A stretch of 64,000 nt of DNA, taken from positions 2,108,001-2,172,000 of the forward strand of contig NZ_LN881724.1 in assembly GCF_001457415.1 (NCBI RefSeq). Reading direction: 5' to 3'. This DNA comes from Gorillibacterium timonense (GTDB taxonomy: Bacteria > Bacillota > Bacilli > Paenibacillales > NBRC-103111). This document shows positions 35,681 through 46,022 of this stretch, piece after piece; positions within the stretch are counted from its first letter, which is position 1; each line of letters begins with the position of its first letter. Below the pieces are notes generated by a model that was given only the letters and a program-made list of their open reading frames with translations, ran no database searches and was not told the DNA's origin. Position numbers and translations under genes: made by a program.

Positions 35681-36814
35681 ATGAAGAGATTCTCGGTCTT
35701 CCCCAAAAAATACGGCTATTATCCATTCATATGGCCAATCTACCTCATTCTTCCCGTCATCAATTTGCAGGGGGAAACCGGAGGGAAGCTCATTCTCGGC
35801 TACTTCATGCTGCTCGTGTTCCTCGTTTCATACCGTCAGCTCTACTGGGTGCACGGTAAAGCCTTTTCGATATGGCTTGGAATCCAGATGGCGATCACCG
35901 TCATTTTAGGCGTCTTATATAACCCCTACTGCTTATACCTGGGTTTCTTCTCTGCTAATTTCATCGGCTGGCATTCGTCAAAGACGGCTTTTAACCGGGC
36001 ATATGCCACGTTTGCCGCATCGATCCTGCTCCCGCTGATCCTGCAAATCCGGCAATTGTCGGGAACTGATTTCATCTACCTCCTGCCGTTCTTTATGATC
36101 ATGCTCGTATCTCCTTTCGGAATCCGCTCCCTCGGACGCAAGCAGCAGCTGGAAAAGGACCTTGGAGCGGCAAGGGAGCAGATTGCGGAGCTGGTCAAGC
36201 ATGAGGAACGCGTTCGGATTGCCAGGGATTTACATGATACCTTGGGGCACACCTTGTCCTTAATCACCTTAAAGAGTCAGCTTGTCGAGAAACTCATCGC
36301 CAAAAATCCGGAGAGAGCCGCCCAGGAAGCTCGGGACATCGAACAGACCTCCCGCGCCGCCCTTCGTCAAGTGCGCGAGCTGGTATCCAATATGCGGGCT
36401 TTGACCATCACGGAGGAGCTTGCTTCCTCCACGGATATTCTGGATGCAGCCGGAATCACTCTCCGGACGAACTACCCGGGAGACTTATCGGCGGTGAACG
36501 GCTTGACGCAGAATATCCTGGGCCTCTGCATCAAGGAAGCGGTCACCAACATCGTCAAACACAGCGGGGCAAAGGAATGCCTCATTCAGGTGAAGCTTTC
36601 CCCCTCCTTGATCACCCTGTCCATTGAGGATGACGGGTTCGGGTTGGGCTCAAAGCCGCATTCGAACGGCAACGGGATCAAGGGGATGCAGGAACGCCTT
36701 GCCTTGATCGAAGGCACACTGGAGATTGGATCGAGAATGGGGAATCCGGGAACACGGCTCTCGGTTCGCGTTCCTATTGTGCAAAAAGGAAAAAAGGAAG
36801 GTGATACGGCATGA
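35681..36814 (+). CDS. Sensor histidine kinase, DesK/NarL type
   Basis: The 377-aa protein has about five N-terminal membrane segments, then a HisKA_3 dimerisation helix with LHDTLGHTLSLIT (phospho-His185) and an ATPase domain (CIKEAVTNIVKHSGAKEC, GDGFGL-like DDGFGLG). It has almost no outside sensor, like cell-envelope-sensing kinases. Its last codons overlap the regulator gene by 4 bases. Confidence 0.93.
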   Translation: MKRFSVFPKKYGYYPFIWPIYLILPVINLQGETGGKLILGYFMLLVFLVSYRQLYWVHGKAFSIWLGIQMAITVILGVLYNPYCLYLGFFSANFIGWHSSKTAFNRAYATFAASILLPLILQIRQLSGTDFIYLLPFFMIMLVSPFGIRSLGRKQQLEKDLGAAREQIAELVKHEERVRIARDLHDTLGHTLSLITLKSQLVEKLIAKNPERAAQEARDIEQTSRAALRQVRELVSNMRALTITEELASSTDILDAAGITLRTNYPGDLSAVNGLTQNILGLCIKEAVTNIVKHSGAKECLIQVKLSPSLITLSIEDDGFGLGSKPHSNGNGIKGMQERLALIEGTLEIGSRMGNPGTRLSVRVPIVQKGKKEGDTA

Positions 36815-37413
36815 TCCGTATCGTCATTGCCGAAGATCAGGGAATGCTCCGGGGTGCGCTTGCCTCCCTGCTGGAGCTCGAAAGTGATCTGGAGGTTGTC
36901 GCGCAAGCGAGAAACGGAGAGGAAGCCCTTGCCTTCATCGAGGAATATAAGCCGGATGTAAGCTTGCTCGACATCGAGATGCCGTTGAAGAGCGGATTGG
37001 ACGTTGCCGAGCATATCCGGGAACGCGGCTTGCCGACTCGTGTCATGATCCTCACGACCTTCCAACGCCCCGGCTATTTCGAACGCGCCGTGAAAGCGGG
37101 AGTGCTCGGTTATCTGCTTAAGGATGAACCTAGCGACCGATTGGCCGAAGCGATCCGCCGGGTAGCGGCAGGTTATCGGGAGGTCTCACCCGAGTTGGCG
37201 TTTGGCATCATGCGGGACGAGAACCCGCTTACCGAGCGTGAGCGTGAGATTTTACGGCTCGCCGGCAGCGGTCTAGCCGCTGGCCAGATCGCTGAAACCT
37301 TGTTCCTCTCGCATGGAACCGTGCGCAACTATATCTCGGAAATCCTCAGTAAGCTTGAAGTGAAGAGTCGGATCGAGGCCGTGCGTTTAGCGGAAGAAAA
37401 GGGTTGGATCTAA
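36811..37413 (+). CDS. Response regulator, NarL/FixJ type
   Basis: The 200-aa protein has a receiver domain with Asp54 (LLDIEMPLKSG) and a LuxR-type HTH (LTEREREILRLAGSGLAAGQ to TVRNYISEILSKL). It is coupled by overlap to the kinase gene. It most likely controls the ABC exporter genes ahead of it. Confidence 0.95.
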   Translation: MIRIVIAEDQGMLRGALASLLELESDLEVVAQARNGEEALAFIEEYKPDVSLLDIEMPLKSGLDVAEHIRERGLPTRVMILTTFQRPGYFERAVKAGVLGYLLKDEPSDRLAEAIRRVAAGYREVSPELAFGIMRDENPLTEREREILRLAGSGLAAGQIAETLFLSHGTVRNYISEILSKLEVKSRIEAVRLAEEKGWI

Positions 37414-37507
37414 CGAAGAGCAGACCACCCCTTTTTGGAGAGCTGTTCCGAATTCCATCTCATTGAACTCAAGCTCTAACCAAAAAAAGAAGGAGCAGCA
37501 TCCTGCA

Positions 37508-38500
37508 ATGAATGAGAATGAACAAGCCTATTATCTAACGATCTTAGCCAACTACTCCCTGCCCAAGGTTCTTTCGGTTGAAACGCGGGACAGCGGCATG
37601 AACAACACCACCCGGTACGCCGTCCTCGAGGATAGAAGCGTCCGGGTGCTGCGCATTTATGAGAATCATCAAGATCTGGATAAGCTGCGTGCTGAGCACG
37701 AAGTCCTTCTGCAGTTGCAACGGCAGGTGCTCCCTTTCGCTGTTCCTTATCCGGTGACCACGAAATCCGGCCTTACTTGGGTAGAGGCCGAGGACGGCAA
37801 ACTCGCCTCCCTCTTCCCGTATCTGAACGGAAGCAGGCCTTCCTCGGACCTGCACGAAATGGCTAGTGAATACGGCCGTGTAGTTGGCTCCCTTGTTCAA
37901 GCTATGGCTGTTCTGGAAGTGAAGGAGTCGCCTGCCTATCCTCCCTATGACGAACGGTTGGATACTCCCCGTGAAATCTTGCTTGCTGTCGAAAACGACT
38001 TTGAAACCCATCCCGTGCTGGCATCACTTATGGAAGACGTCCGTTATCTGATTGATCGATTCAAAGCGTTACAAGAAAAAGCCGAGGAAGTTCGCGGACT
38101 TCCCCGGCAATGGATTCACGGCGACTTCTCTTATGCAAATGCATTAGTGGAAGGGAATCGGGTGTCCGCTGTTCTCGATTTCGAATTCGCCACGCGGGAT
38201 ATCCGCGCCATGGAGTTGGCGGTCTGCCTCGCGGAGCAGCTATCAGCTCCCGGAGGTATATCCTCATCCAGCATGACGGACATGCTCTCCGGTTACCAGA
38301 GCGTTTTTCCTCTCGAAGCCTCCGAGCTTCGCCTACTCCCGCCATTGATCCAGCTTCGCAAGCTAGACGTCTTCCTGCATTTCTGGGAGCGTTTCACGGC
38401 TGGGTTGGACCCGGTTCAGGTGCTGATGGAGCAAACGGAGCGGGCCGCTGCCGTCTGCCGCTTCGTCGATGAGCACGTATCCTCGTTCATCGCAGATTAA
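37508..38500 (+). CDS. Phosphotransferase (APH/homoserine kinase II-like)
   Basis: The 330-aa protein belongs to the choline/aminoglycoside kinase fold: VLRIYENHQDLDKLRAEHEV, catalytic loop WIHGDFSYANALVEG and metal site VLDFEFATRDIR. I use the ATG at 37508; the frame is open to 37463. It resembles the ThrB2/YcbJ-like group more than resistance enzymes. The substrate is unknown. The stop overlaps the converging Sir2 gene. Confidence 0.85.
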   Translation: MNENEQAYYLTILANYSLPKVLSVETRDSGMNNTTRYAVLEDRSVRVLRIYENHQDLDKLRAEHEVLLQLQRQVLPFAVPYPVTTKSGLTWVEAEDGKLASLFPYLNGSRPSSDLHEMASEYGRVVGSLVQAMAVLEVKESPAYPPYDERLDTPREILLAVENDFETHPVLASLMEDVRYLIDRFKALQEKAEEVRGLPRQWIHGDFSYANALVEGNRVSAVLDFEFATRDIRAMELAVCLAEQLSAPGGISSSSMTDMLSGYQSVFPLEASELRLLPPLIQLRKLDVFLHFWERFTAGLDPVQVLMEQTERAAAVCRFVDEHVSSFIAD

Positions 38501-39228
38501 CGAACCGCGACCTCCAATACTTCCCCCATGTTATCGCGAATAATCAAATCTGCTGCACGGTCATACGCAGTAGCTGTCTTGTTCAACAGCACAAGCTGGT
38601 TTCCTCGGAAGTATCGAACAAGAGCTGCTGCGGGTGTAACCGTGAGCGAGGTTCCTCCAACCATCAGCAGATCCGCTTCTTGTAACAGCTGGACCGCCTG
38701 CTCTAGCGTTGAGAGATCAAGGCTTTCTTCATAGAGGACGACATCCGGTTTGATGATTCCGCTGCAGGCCGGACAATGCGGAACAATTTCGCTGCTTCCG
38801 GTAACGGTAGACAGCGGGTGCTTATGTCCGCAGTTCATGCAAGTGTTGCGCAGCACAGAGCCGTGCAGCTCAACGACTCGACGGCTTCCCGCCAACTGAT
38901 GAAGCCCGTCGATGTTCTGCGTGATGATGCCGGTAAGCCGCCCTTCCCGCTCTAACCGGGCGAGCGCCCGATGGGCGCCGCTCGGCTTGGAGTCGGGATG
39001 CAGCATCTTCGCACGATAGAACGCGAAGAACTCGTCGGGATGGCGGTCGAAGAAGCTGCGGCTGAGCATCGTCTCCGGTGGATATTCGAAGCCGCTCTCC
39101 GTTCGATAGAGCCCCGAGGCTGAACGGAAATCGGGAATCCCGCTTTCGGTGGACGTTCCCGCCCCTCCAAAGAAAACGATACGTTCGGCTCCCTGGATGA
39201 TCCTCGCGAGCTTCTCGGCTGATTCCAT
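38497..39228 (-). CDS. cobB: NAD-dependent protein deacylase (Sir2 family)
   Basis: The 243-aa sirtuin has the NAD site GGAGTSTESGIPDFRS, TQNIDGLHQLAGS with the catalytic His following in VVELHGSVLRNTC, and a zinc site formed by CMNC and CPAC. It removes acyl groups from lysines, for example on acetyl-CoA synthetase. GTG codons at 39231 and further upstream are possible alternative starts behind GGGGGAGAG. Confidence 0.93.
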   Translation of the reverse strand: MESAEKLARIIQGAERIVFFGGAGTSTESGIPDFRSASGLYRTESGFEYPPETMLSRSFFDRHPDEFFAFYRAKMLHPDSKPSGAHRALARLEREGRLTGIITQNIDGLHQLAGSRRVVELHGSVLRNTCMNCGHKHPLSTVTGSSEIVPHCPACSGIIKPDVVLYEESLDLSTLEQAVQLLQEADLLMVGGTSLTVTPAAALVRYFRGNQLVLLNKTATAYDRAADLIIRDNMGEVLEVAVR

Positions 39229-39295
39229 CACAGGCACACTCTCTCCCCCTATCCGCACCTGTTAAACCGCTTTGTTCCCTCTCTAAACACATTTC

Positions 39296-40387
<1,092 letters not shown>

Positions 40388-40413
40388 CTATACATTATGG
40401 CTCTCGCCAATTC

Positions 40414-42720
40414 TTAGAGGTAGGGGCTTTCGTTCTTCGCTTTCAGCATGTTCCAGCGCCGCTCCACTTCCTGTTCGAAGGAAGCATACGCATCCGCATA
40501 TTCCGGCTTCAACAGATGGCGAGTCTTGCCCATCGATTTCAGCCAATCGGACAGAGGAATTCTCTTGCTCTTCTCTTCCGGGTTATACGTAAGGGTCGTA
40601 ACGCCATGCTCGACCTCGTAGAGCGGGAAGAAGCAGGAGTTCACCGCTTCGCTCACGATCTCCGTTCCCATGTCGTCCTCAGACAGCCAGTTCAACGGGC
40701 AGGCGATGAGGATTTTGCCGTAGACGAGCCCTTCATTCTGGGCATAGTATTGCGCTTTGGCCGCTTTCTTCACCAGATCCTGCGGATAAGCTTCGCTGCC
40801 GGTGAACACGTACGGGATATGCGTCGCCGCCATGATCTGTGCGGTGTCCTTGTGATGGAAGGGCTTGCCGCCTTTCTCCTTGCCTACGTTCGAGGTGGAG
40901 GTCCGATGCCCCATCGGTGTGGAGTAGGAAAGCTGGGCTCCCGTGTTCATATAGCCCTCGTTATCGTACTCGATGATGATCATTTTGTGGTTGCGAAGCG
41001 CTGCGCCGATCGCCGGTCCCATGCCGATGTCCATCCCACCGTCTCCGGTCACCATGACGAAGGTAAAGTCGTCCTTCAGGCCGAGATGATCCAATTCCCC
41101 TCTGCGCTTGCGTTCCCAGAACATCTCGACGACGCCGGATAGGGTTGCCGCACCGTTCTGGAACAGGTTGTGAATGTAAGTCGCCTTGTGCGAGGAATAC
41201 GGGTAGCCGGTCGTGACGACCATCGCGCAGCCTGTATGGAATAGCGTCACGATATCCCCTTCAATGCCCTTGAAGAACAGCTCAAGGCCGGAGAAGATCC
41301 CGCAGCCCGGACATGCCCCGTGGCCGGGAGCGACCCGCTTCGGTTTCTTCGCAAGGGAGCGCAAGGGAGGAATCTTCACGTTCACTTTGCCGCTCACCGC
41401 ATCGCGGGACACCTGGATAAGCCCCGTGTTGACATCCTCGTAACGGAGCGGTTCCACCACTCGCTGAGGCGCCTTGTCGGGGTCGCCCGGGGTGTGCCCG
41501 TAATAATCAAACGGTTTTTCTACATATCCCTTCTCTACCGCATCCTGAGCGAACGCAAAGAAGTTGTGGCCGTCTTCGGCGAAGAAATCTTTCCCACCGA
41601 GGCCGTAAATGCGGCTGATCACGAGCGTGTCCTTGTTGCCGTGCGTGAACAGCGCGGCTTTGATCTCGTTGACCATGTTGCCGCCGTGTCCGCCGTATGA
41701 ATCCGCCCGATCGCCTACCGTGACCGCTTTTACCCCGCGCAGCGCCTCGGCAATCTCCTTGGCCGGGAACGGTCTGATGATATTTGGCGCGATGGAACCG
41801 GCCTTGATCCCTTGGGCGCGAAGCTGATCCACCACGTCCTTAATGAGCTCGGATGCGGAATTCATCAGGAAGACCGCTACTTCAGCATCCTCCATCCGGT
41901 ACAGATCCAGCATGGGATAATCGCGTCCCGTCAGGTCGGCATATTCCTTGCGGATGCGGTCGAAGACCTCACCCGCCTTGTACATGGCCATGGATTGCTG
42001 GTAGCAGTTGTTGATGAAGTCCGGTTCGTTCATATAAGGACCGACTGTGATCGGGTTGTCGCGGTCGAGTGTATGAGCGAAGCCTTCCGGAGGAAGCTCG
42101 CCGATGAAAGCATGCACATCTTCACGGTTCGCGAAGGTCGAAACGCGCCGCTTCTGGTGAGAGGTGAAATAGCCGTCTGATGCCACCATGACGGGCAAGC
42201 GGACTTCCGGGTCCTCTGCGAGCTTGATCGCCATGATATTCATGTCGTATACGGCCTGTGGATCGCGGCACATGAGGATCGGCCAGCCGGTATTGAGCGC
42301 ATAATACAAATCCGAATGGTCACCGTGGATATCGAGTGGACCGGAGACGGACCGACAGACAAGATTCAACACCATCGGGAAACGAGTCCCGGATTGAACC
42401 GGCATTTGCTCGAGCATGTACAGGTAGCCGTTCGCGCTCGTCGCGTTAAAGACGCGGCCCCCGGCTGTCGATGCTCCGTAGCAGATCCCGGCGGAGCCAT
42501 GTTCCCCGTCGGCTGCGATCAGCTTGATGTCATGCTTGCCCTTCACCTTCATCAGGTCGAGGAATTGGGCAACCTCGGTAGAAGGAGAAATCGGATAATA
42601 CCCCATGATATGATAGTTGATCTGATGAGCGGCATAAGCAGCCATTTCGTTGCCGGACTCATAGACAATTTTCTCTTCGACTCTCTTCATTCGCGTTTCG
42701 TTTTCGATATCGATCGCCAT
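40414..42720 (-). CDS. Pyruvate:ferredoxin-type oxidoreductase, fused alpha-beta subunit
   Basis: The 768-aa protein joins an alpha part (NYHIMGYYPISPSTEVAQFL, POR_N; then GIKAGSIAPNIIRPFPAKEI) and, after about residue 470, a beta part. The beta part has the cluster-binding CPGCG, the Cys in FHTGCAMVV, the thiamine diphosphate site GDGGMDIGMGP followed by EYDNEGYMNTG, and a late Cys in ILIACPLNW. With the gamma-delta gene just upstream it would convert a 2-oxoacid plus CoA to acyl-CoA with reduced ferredoxin or flavodoxin. The exact acid is not fixed by sequence. It starts behind GAGGAGG. Confidence 0.88.
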   Translation of the reverse strand: MAIDIENETRMKRVEEKIVYESGNEMAAYAAHQINYHIMGYYPISPSTEVAQFLDLMKVKGKHDIKLIAADGEHGSAGICYGASTAGGRVFNATSANGYLYMLEQMPVQSGTRFPMVLNLVCRSVSGPLDIHGDHSDLYYALNTGWPILMCRDPQAVYDMNIMAIKLAEDPEVRLPVMVASDGYFTSHQKRRVSTFANREDVHAFIGELPPEGFAHTLDRDNPITVGPYMNEPDFINNCYQQSMAMYKAGEVFDRIRKEYADLTGRDYPMLDLYRMEDAEVAVFLMNSASELIKDVVDQLRAQGIKAGSIAPNIIRPFPAKEIAEALRGVKAVTVGDRADSYGGHGGNMVNEIKAALFTHGNKDTLVISRIYGLGGKDFFAEDGHNFFAFAQDAVEKGYVEKPFDYYGHTPGDPDKAPQRVVEPLRYEDVNTGLIQVSRDAVSGKVNVKIPPLRSLAKKPKRVAPGHGACPGCGIFSGLELFFKGIEGDIVTLFHTGCAMVVTTGYPYSSHKATYIHNLFQNGAATLSGVVEMFWERKRRGELDHLGLKDDFTFVMVTGDGGMDIGMGPAIGAALRNHKMIIIEYDNEGYMNTGAQLSYSTPMGHRTSTSNVGKEKGGKPFHHKDTAQIMAATHIPYVFTGSEAYPQDLVKKAAKAQYYAQNEGLVYGKILIACPLNWLSEDDMGTEIVSEAVNSCFFPLYEVEHGVTTLTYNPEEKSKRIPLSDWLKSMGKTRHLLKPEYADAYASFEQEVERRWNMLKAKNESPYL

Positions 42721-42783
42721 AACGGCCTCCTCTCGATCCGCTGCACGCCTTCTTGCTTCCTTGGCATGCGCGAATCGTTCTCC

Positions 42784-43809
42784 TTACGCCTTCGTACCGG
42801 CCAGCCGGTCGACAAGACGGAATGAATGTGGAACACGGTGTTCATCGGCATAGCCGTCCGTCTCCCGGTAGGATGACAACGCATCGGTCGGGCAAGCCTT
42901 GATGCATTTCAGGCAGCCCTTGCAATATTGATAGTCGATGCCCTGTAGAAACAGCTGCGGCCGCCCCTTCTTGTCGGGCTTCTCCTCCCATACGAAGCAG
43001 AAGTCCGGGCATACGGTGTCGCAGGATGCACAGTGGATGCATTTGTCTTCATCGAATGCAGGCATCATGCCGGACCGCGAAATGCTCAAATCCTTCAGCA
43101 TGCTATTGCCGGGGTTCGTGATAAGACCCCCGATCGGTTGGGTTTCATAGCCGAGCACCGGAGTGTCCCAACGCTTGAATTCCGGCATCGCACTGCCCTC
43201 CGGAACGGCAAACGTCTGAAAGACCACTTGGTTGTAGCCTCTCTCGAATGTATTCAACGCCGGTTGAACGGCGGTCGGATATTTGCTTTCCAGAGATTTG
43301 CGGATGACATCCTTCATCTGCTCCGCGTCGAGAAACGGGCATAGCCGGAACAATGCTCCGAGCATAGCCATGTTGACGCGGTTCTTCTCCTCGAGCGCGA
43401 TGGCGGTGGCATCCACGACAGCAATGGTGCCGCCGATCAGCTTCATCTTCGCCTTCAGCTCTTCCGGCGTTTTGGCGGAGTTGACCAGAACCGTGCTATT
43501 CTCATAGATTCCGCTGATGACATTGACCGTCTTGGAGAGCGACTCATGAAAAACGCCGACCACATGCGGACGTTCAACAGGGGAGGTGTCGCGGATCGGG
43601 GTTCCCATTTCGCAGAAGCGGATATGCGCTTTAACCGGAGAGCCCTTTTTCTCCGACCCGTAGGAGGAGAAGCTCACCCCGTTAAAGTTCGAGCCCGACA
43701 CACCGGCTTCCGCGAGCATTTTGCCCGCCAGGTTAGCTCCAAGTCCGCCAATCGATTCCAGCCGGATTTCAAAAAAGCCTAACTCATTCACCCGAGGCAA
43801 TGAGGTCAT
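42784..43809 (-). CDS. Pyruvate:ferredoxin-type oxidoreductase, fused gamma-delta subunit
   Basis: The 341-aa protein has an N-terminal gamma domain (LESIGGLGANLAGKMLAEAG, SFSSYGSEKKGSPVKAHI) and a C-terminal delta ferredoxin with two [4Fe-4S] sites, CIHCASCDTVCP and CKGCLKCIKACP. It precedes the alpha-beta gene by 63 bases on the same strand, so the complex is made from two genes instead of four. The ferredoxin part would carry electrons out of the enzyme. Confidence 0.88.
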   Translation of the reverse strand: MTSLPRVNELGFFEIRLESIGGLGANLAGKMLAEAGVSGSNFNGVSFSSYGSEKKGSPVKAHIRFCEMGTPIRDTSPVERPHVVGVFHESLSKTVNVISGIYENSTVLVNSAKTPEELKAKMKLIGGTIAVVDATAIALEEKNRVNMAMLGALFRLCPFLDAEQMKDVIRKSLESKYPTAVQPALNTFERGYNQVVFQTFAVPEGSAMPEFKRWDTPVLGYETQPIGGLITNPGNSMLKDLSISRSGMMPAFDEDKCIHCASCDTVCPDFCFVWEEKPDKKGRPQLFLQGIDYQYCKGCLKCIKACPTDALSSYRETDGYADEHRVPHSFRLVDRLAGTKA

Positions 43810-43977
43810 GCTTGCATCTTCCTCTCTTCTTTCCATTAGAAAACGTGCCTACTCTTCATTATTGAGGATGATCGGCGATTAAATCAAGGAAAAAAACGCG
43901 ATTGTGGTATCATTTCTGTGAATGTCGTCACAGTATTTTGCTTATACCTTCGCAATTTTGACAAACTAGCAAACAAC

Positions 43978-44018
43978 AAGCCTGCAAGTCCGGAGGCTTT
44001 CTCCCGATATGCAGGCTT
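43978..44018 (-). terminator. Probable terminator after the DegV pair
   Basis: AAGCCTGCA and TGCAGGCTT form a 9-bp stem with an inner weaker hairpin. The minus-strand tail is TTGTTGTTTG, so termination is probable but not ideal. The remaining bases from 43810 show no gene. Confidence 0.55.
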
Positions 44019-44063
44019 TACTCATTCTGGTAATCTCTCAAACTCTCAAGCTATCAAATCTCG

Positions 44064-44903
44064 TTAAAAGGCCACACCGATACCGCCCTCTCCTGCATAG
44101 GTTCCGATGATCGGCCCCATGTCCGAGAGAATGACTTCGCAAAACGGATATTTGGCGAGAATCGCTTTGATCACATCGCGCGCTCGTTCTTCGCAATTGC
44201 TGTGGCAGACGGCGAGAACCGCTTTTTCGAAATTGTGCTGCTTCTCCTCTAACCGTTTGATCAAGCTGTTCAAGGACGCCTGCATCCCCCGGTTCTTCTC
44301 CACCACCTCAACCGTTCCTTCTTCGCTAATGCGCATCAACAGCTTGATGTTGAGCACAGAAGCCACTGTACCGCGAAGCCGGTCGAGGCGGCCGCCTTTG
44401 ATGACATTTTCCAGGGTATCGAGGGTAAAATAAGCCCTTACCTCCTTAGCCTGGTGCGCAGCCCATTGCTTAAGCTCCTGGAAAGACGTTCCCGCATGGG
44501 CCATTTTGGCAGTTAGCGCTACCAAAAGGCCGAGTCCGAGGGAGAAGGTTTTGGTGTCGAGCACTTCGATCGTATTGGTATGACCCTCATCCAGGTACAT
44601 TTCCTTGGCGATCAAGGCATTCTGGTAGGTGCTGCTGATATTGGACGACAAGCACATCACGAGAATGTCCGTCCCGTCCTCCACTGACTTGAATTTTTCT
44701 AGAAAATCATAAGGGCTGGGGCTCGCCGTGGTCGGGAGCGCCTTTGTTTCCCTCATTTTCTTGTAAAACTCCGGCGCTTCCATGTCGGACGGCATTTTCT
44801 CATGATCAAAATGAACCGATAAGGGAACGATGGAGATATCATGACGTTCAAGGTATTCTTTCGGTAAATCCGCGCCGCTGTCCGTAATGATCTTGATGGT
44901 CAA
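44064..44903 (-). CDS. DegV family fatty-acid-binding protein
   Basis: The 279-aa protein has the DegV start (IKIITDSGADLPKEYLERHD), TTASPSPYDFLEKF, and the lipid-site region MCLSSNISSTYQNA. DegV/FakB proteins present fatty acids to the FakA kinase. It follows another DegV gene after 12 bases; the pair may differ in chain preference. No FakA gene is in the window. Confidence 0.92.
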   Translation of the reverse strand: MTIKIITDSGADLPKEYLERHDISIVPLSVHFDHEKMPSDMEAPEFYKKMRETKALPTTASPSPYDFLEKFKSVEDGTDILVMCLSSNISSTYQNALIAKEMYLDEGHTNTIEVLDTKTFSLGLGLLVALTAKMAHAGTSFQELKQWAAHQAKEVRAYFTLDTLENVIKGGRLDRLRGTVASVLNIKLLMRISEEGTVEVVEKNRGMQASLNSLIKRLEEKQHNFEKAVLAVCHSNCEERARDVIKAILAKYPFCEVILSDMGPIIGTYAGEGGIGVAF

Positions 44904-44915
44904 TCTTATCTCTCC

Positions 44916-45764
44916 TTAGGCTTTCATATAAAAGATCCCTACGGTCTGCCGTCCGCAATGGCTTGAAATCACACAGCCCGCTTCTGTGATGGGAATGTCC
45001 TTCTCCCCTGTCGCTCTCGCTAATTCATCGCGAAGATATTCCGCTTCCTCCAATGCATACGAATGTGCGACATAAAGGGTTCCTGGAACCATTTGCCTCG
45101 CGTTCACAAGCGCATTGTCCAGTAACTGTTGGAGCGCCTTCTCTCGTTTGCCGCGGATCTTGACAGGCACGATCATCTTCCCGTCGACGACCTTCACAAT
45201 CGGCCGAATTTTGAGCATATTTCCGATAAGGGCTTGTACGCTGGAGCAGCGACCGCCTTTGTGCAGATAGTCGAGAGTATCGATAAGAAACTCGCTTTCG
45301 ATGTCTCCACGCTTGTTGAGCAAATAGGTTGTGATTTCCTGAACCGTCTTCCCCTCTTCCGCCAACCGGGCAGCCTGTACGACTTGAAGCCCGATGCCGG
45401 TGCATAAATTGCGAGAATCGATGACGGTGATTCGCCCTTCCTCAAACTGGTTGGCGGCGATCGTCGCATTTTGAATCGTCGATGAAATTTCGGAGGACAA
45501 TCCGATGTAGAGAATATCGAAGCCATCCTGAATGAAAGGCTCGAAATGCGATAGGAAATCTCCAGGTGAAGGAGCCGAGGTTTTCGGCAAATTGCCGGTT
45601 TCATCAACCAGCCGGTACAGCGTGCCGGGAACCATGTCGACTCCGTCGCGGTAAGAGGTTTCGCCAAATACGACGTACAATGGAACGATTCCGATATCGA
45701 AGCGTTCCAGCAGCTTTGGCGTCAAGTCGCTGGTGCTATCGGTAAAGATCTTTATTTTCCTCAT
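44916..45764 (-). CDS. DegV family fatty-acid-binding protein (first of a pair)
   Basis: The 282-aa protein starts MRKIKIFTDSTSDLTPKLLE, with TSAPSPGDFLSHFEPF and IGLSSEISSTIQNA. The frame is open to 45938, but the family begins at the ATG at 45764. AGGAGG lies 13 bases upstream, a long spacing. It has a long leader from a promoter near 45945-45974. It forms an operon with the second DegV gene. Confidence 0.9.
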   Translation of the reverse strand: MRKIKIFTDSTSDLTPKLLERFDIGIVPLYVVFGETSYRDGVDMVPGTLYRLVDETGNLPKTSAPSPGDFLSHFEPFIQDGFDILYIGLSSEISSTIQNATIAANQFEEGRITVIDSRNLCTGIGLQVVQAARLAEEGKTVQEITTYLLNKRGDIESEFLIDTLDYLHKGGRCSSVQALIGNMLKIRPIVKVVDGKMIVPVKIRGKREKALQQLLDNALVNARQMVPGTLYVAHSYALEEAEYLRDELARATGEKDIPITEAGCVISSHCGRQTVGIFYMKA

Positions 45765-45944
45765 AAAATCAGGTGTTCCTCCTGTCTCGGGTAAGGGCGG
45801 CTCAACGTTACCTTTGTCCATTTCATCAAGGGGACATCTGTCAGCTGCTTGTCCCATGCCGACCCTTGCTGCTGTGCGGAGACTGTATCCGGGTACACTT
45901 GCGTGTGCCGTTATCACCCCTCCATTGTGGTTTCCCACCCACCT

Positions 45945-45974
45945 ATTATACTTTTAGATGAAGATCGGTTACAA
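45945..45974 (-). promoter_or_regulatory. Sigma-A promoter of the DegV pair with a long leader
   Basis: TTGTAA (45969-45974), 18 bases, TATAAT (45945-45950) on the minus strand. Transcription would start about 170 bases before the first DegV codon. The leader contains GGTAACG/CTTACC-type pairing but matches no riboswitch that I know. Confidence 0.6.
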
Positions 45975-46022
45975 TAACAAACATTATGCTCACGACATCG
46001 TGGATGGAAATGAGGGTAAACC

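Noticed and set aside
45765..45940. T-box or known riboswitch before the DegV genes
   Set aside because: No T-box sequence (GGGTGG-ACCGCG) and no match to conserved riboswitch blocks was found.
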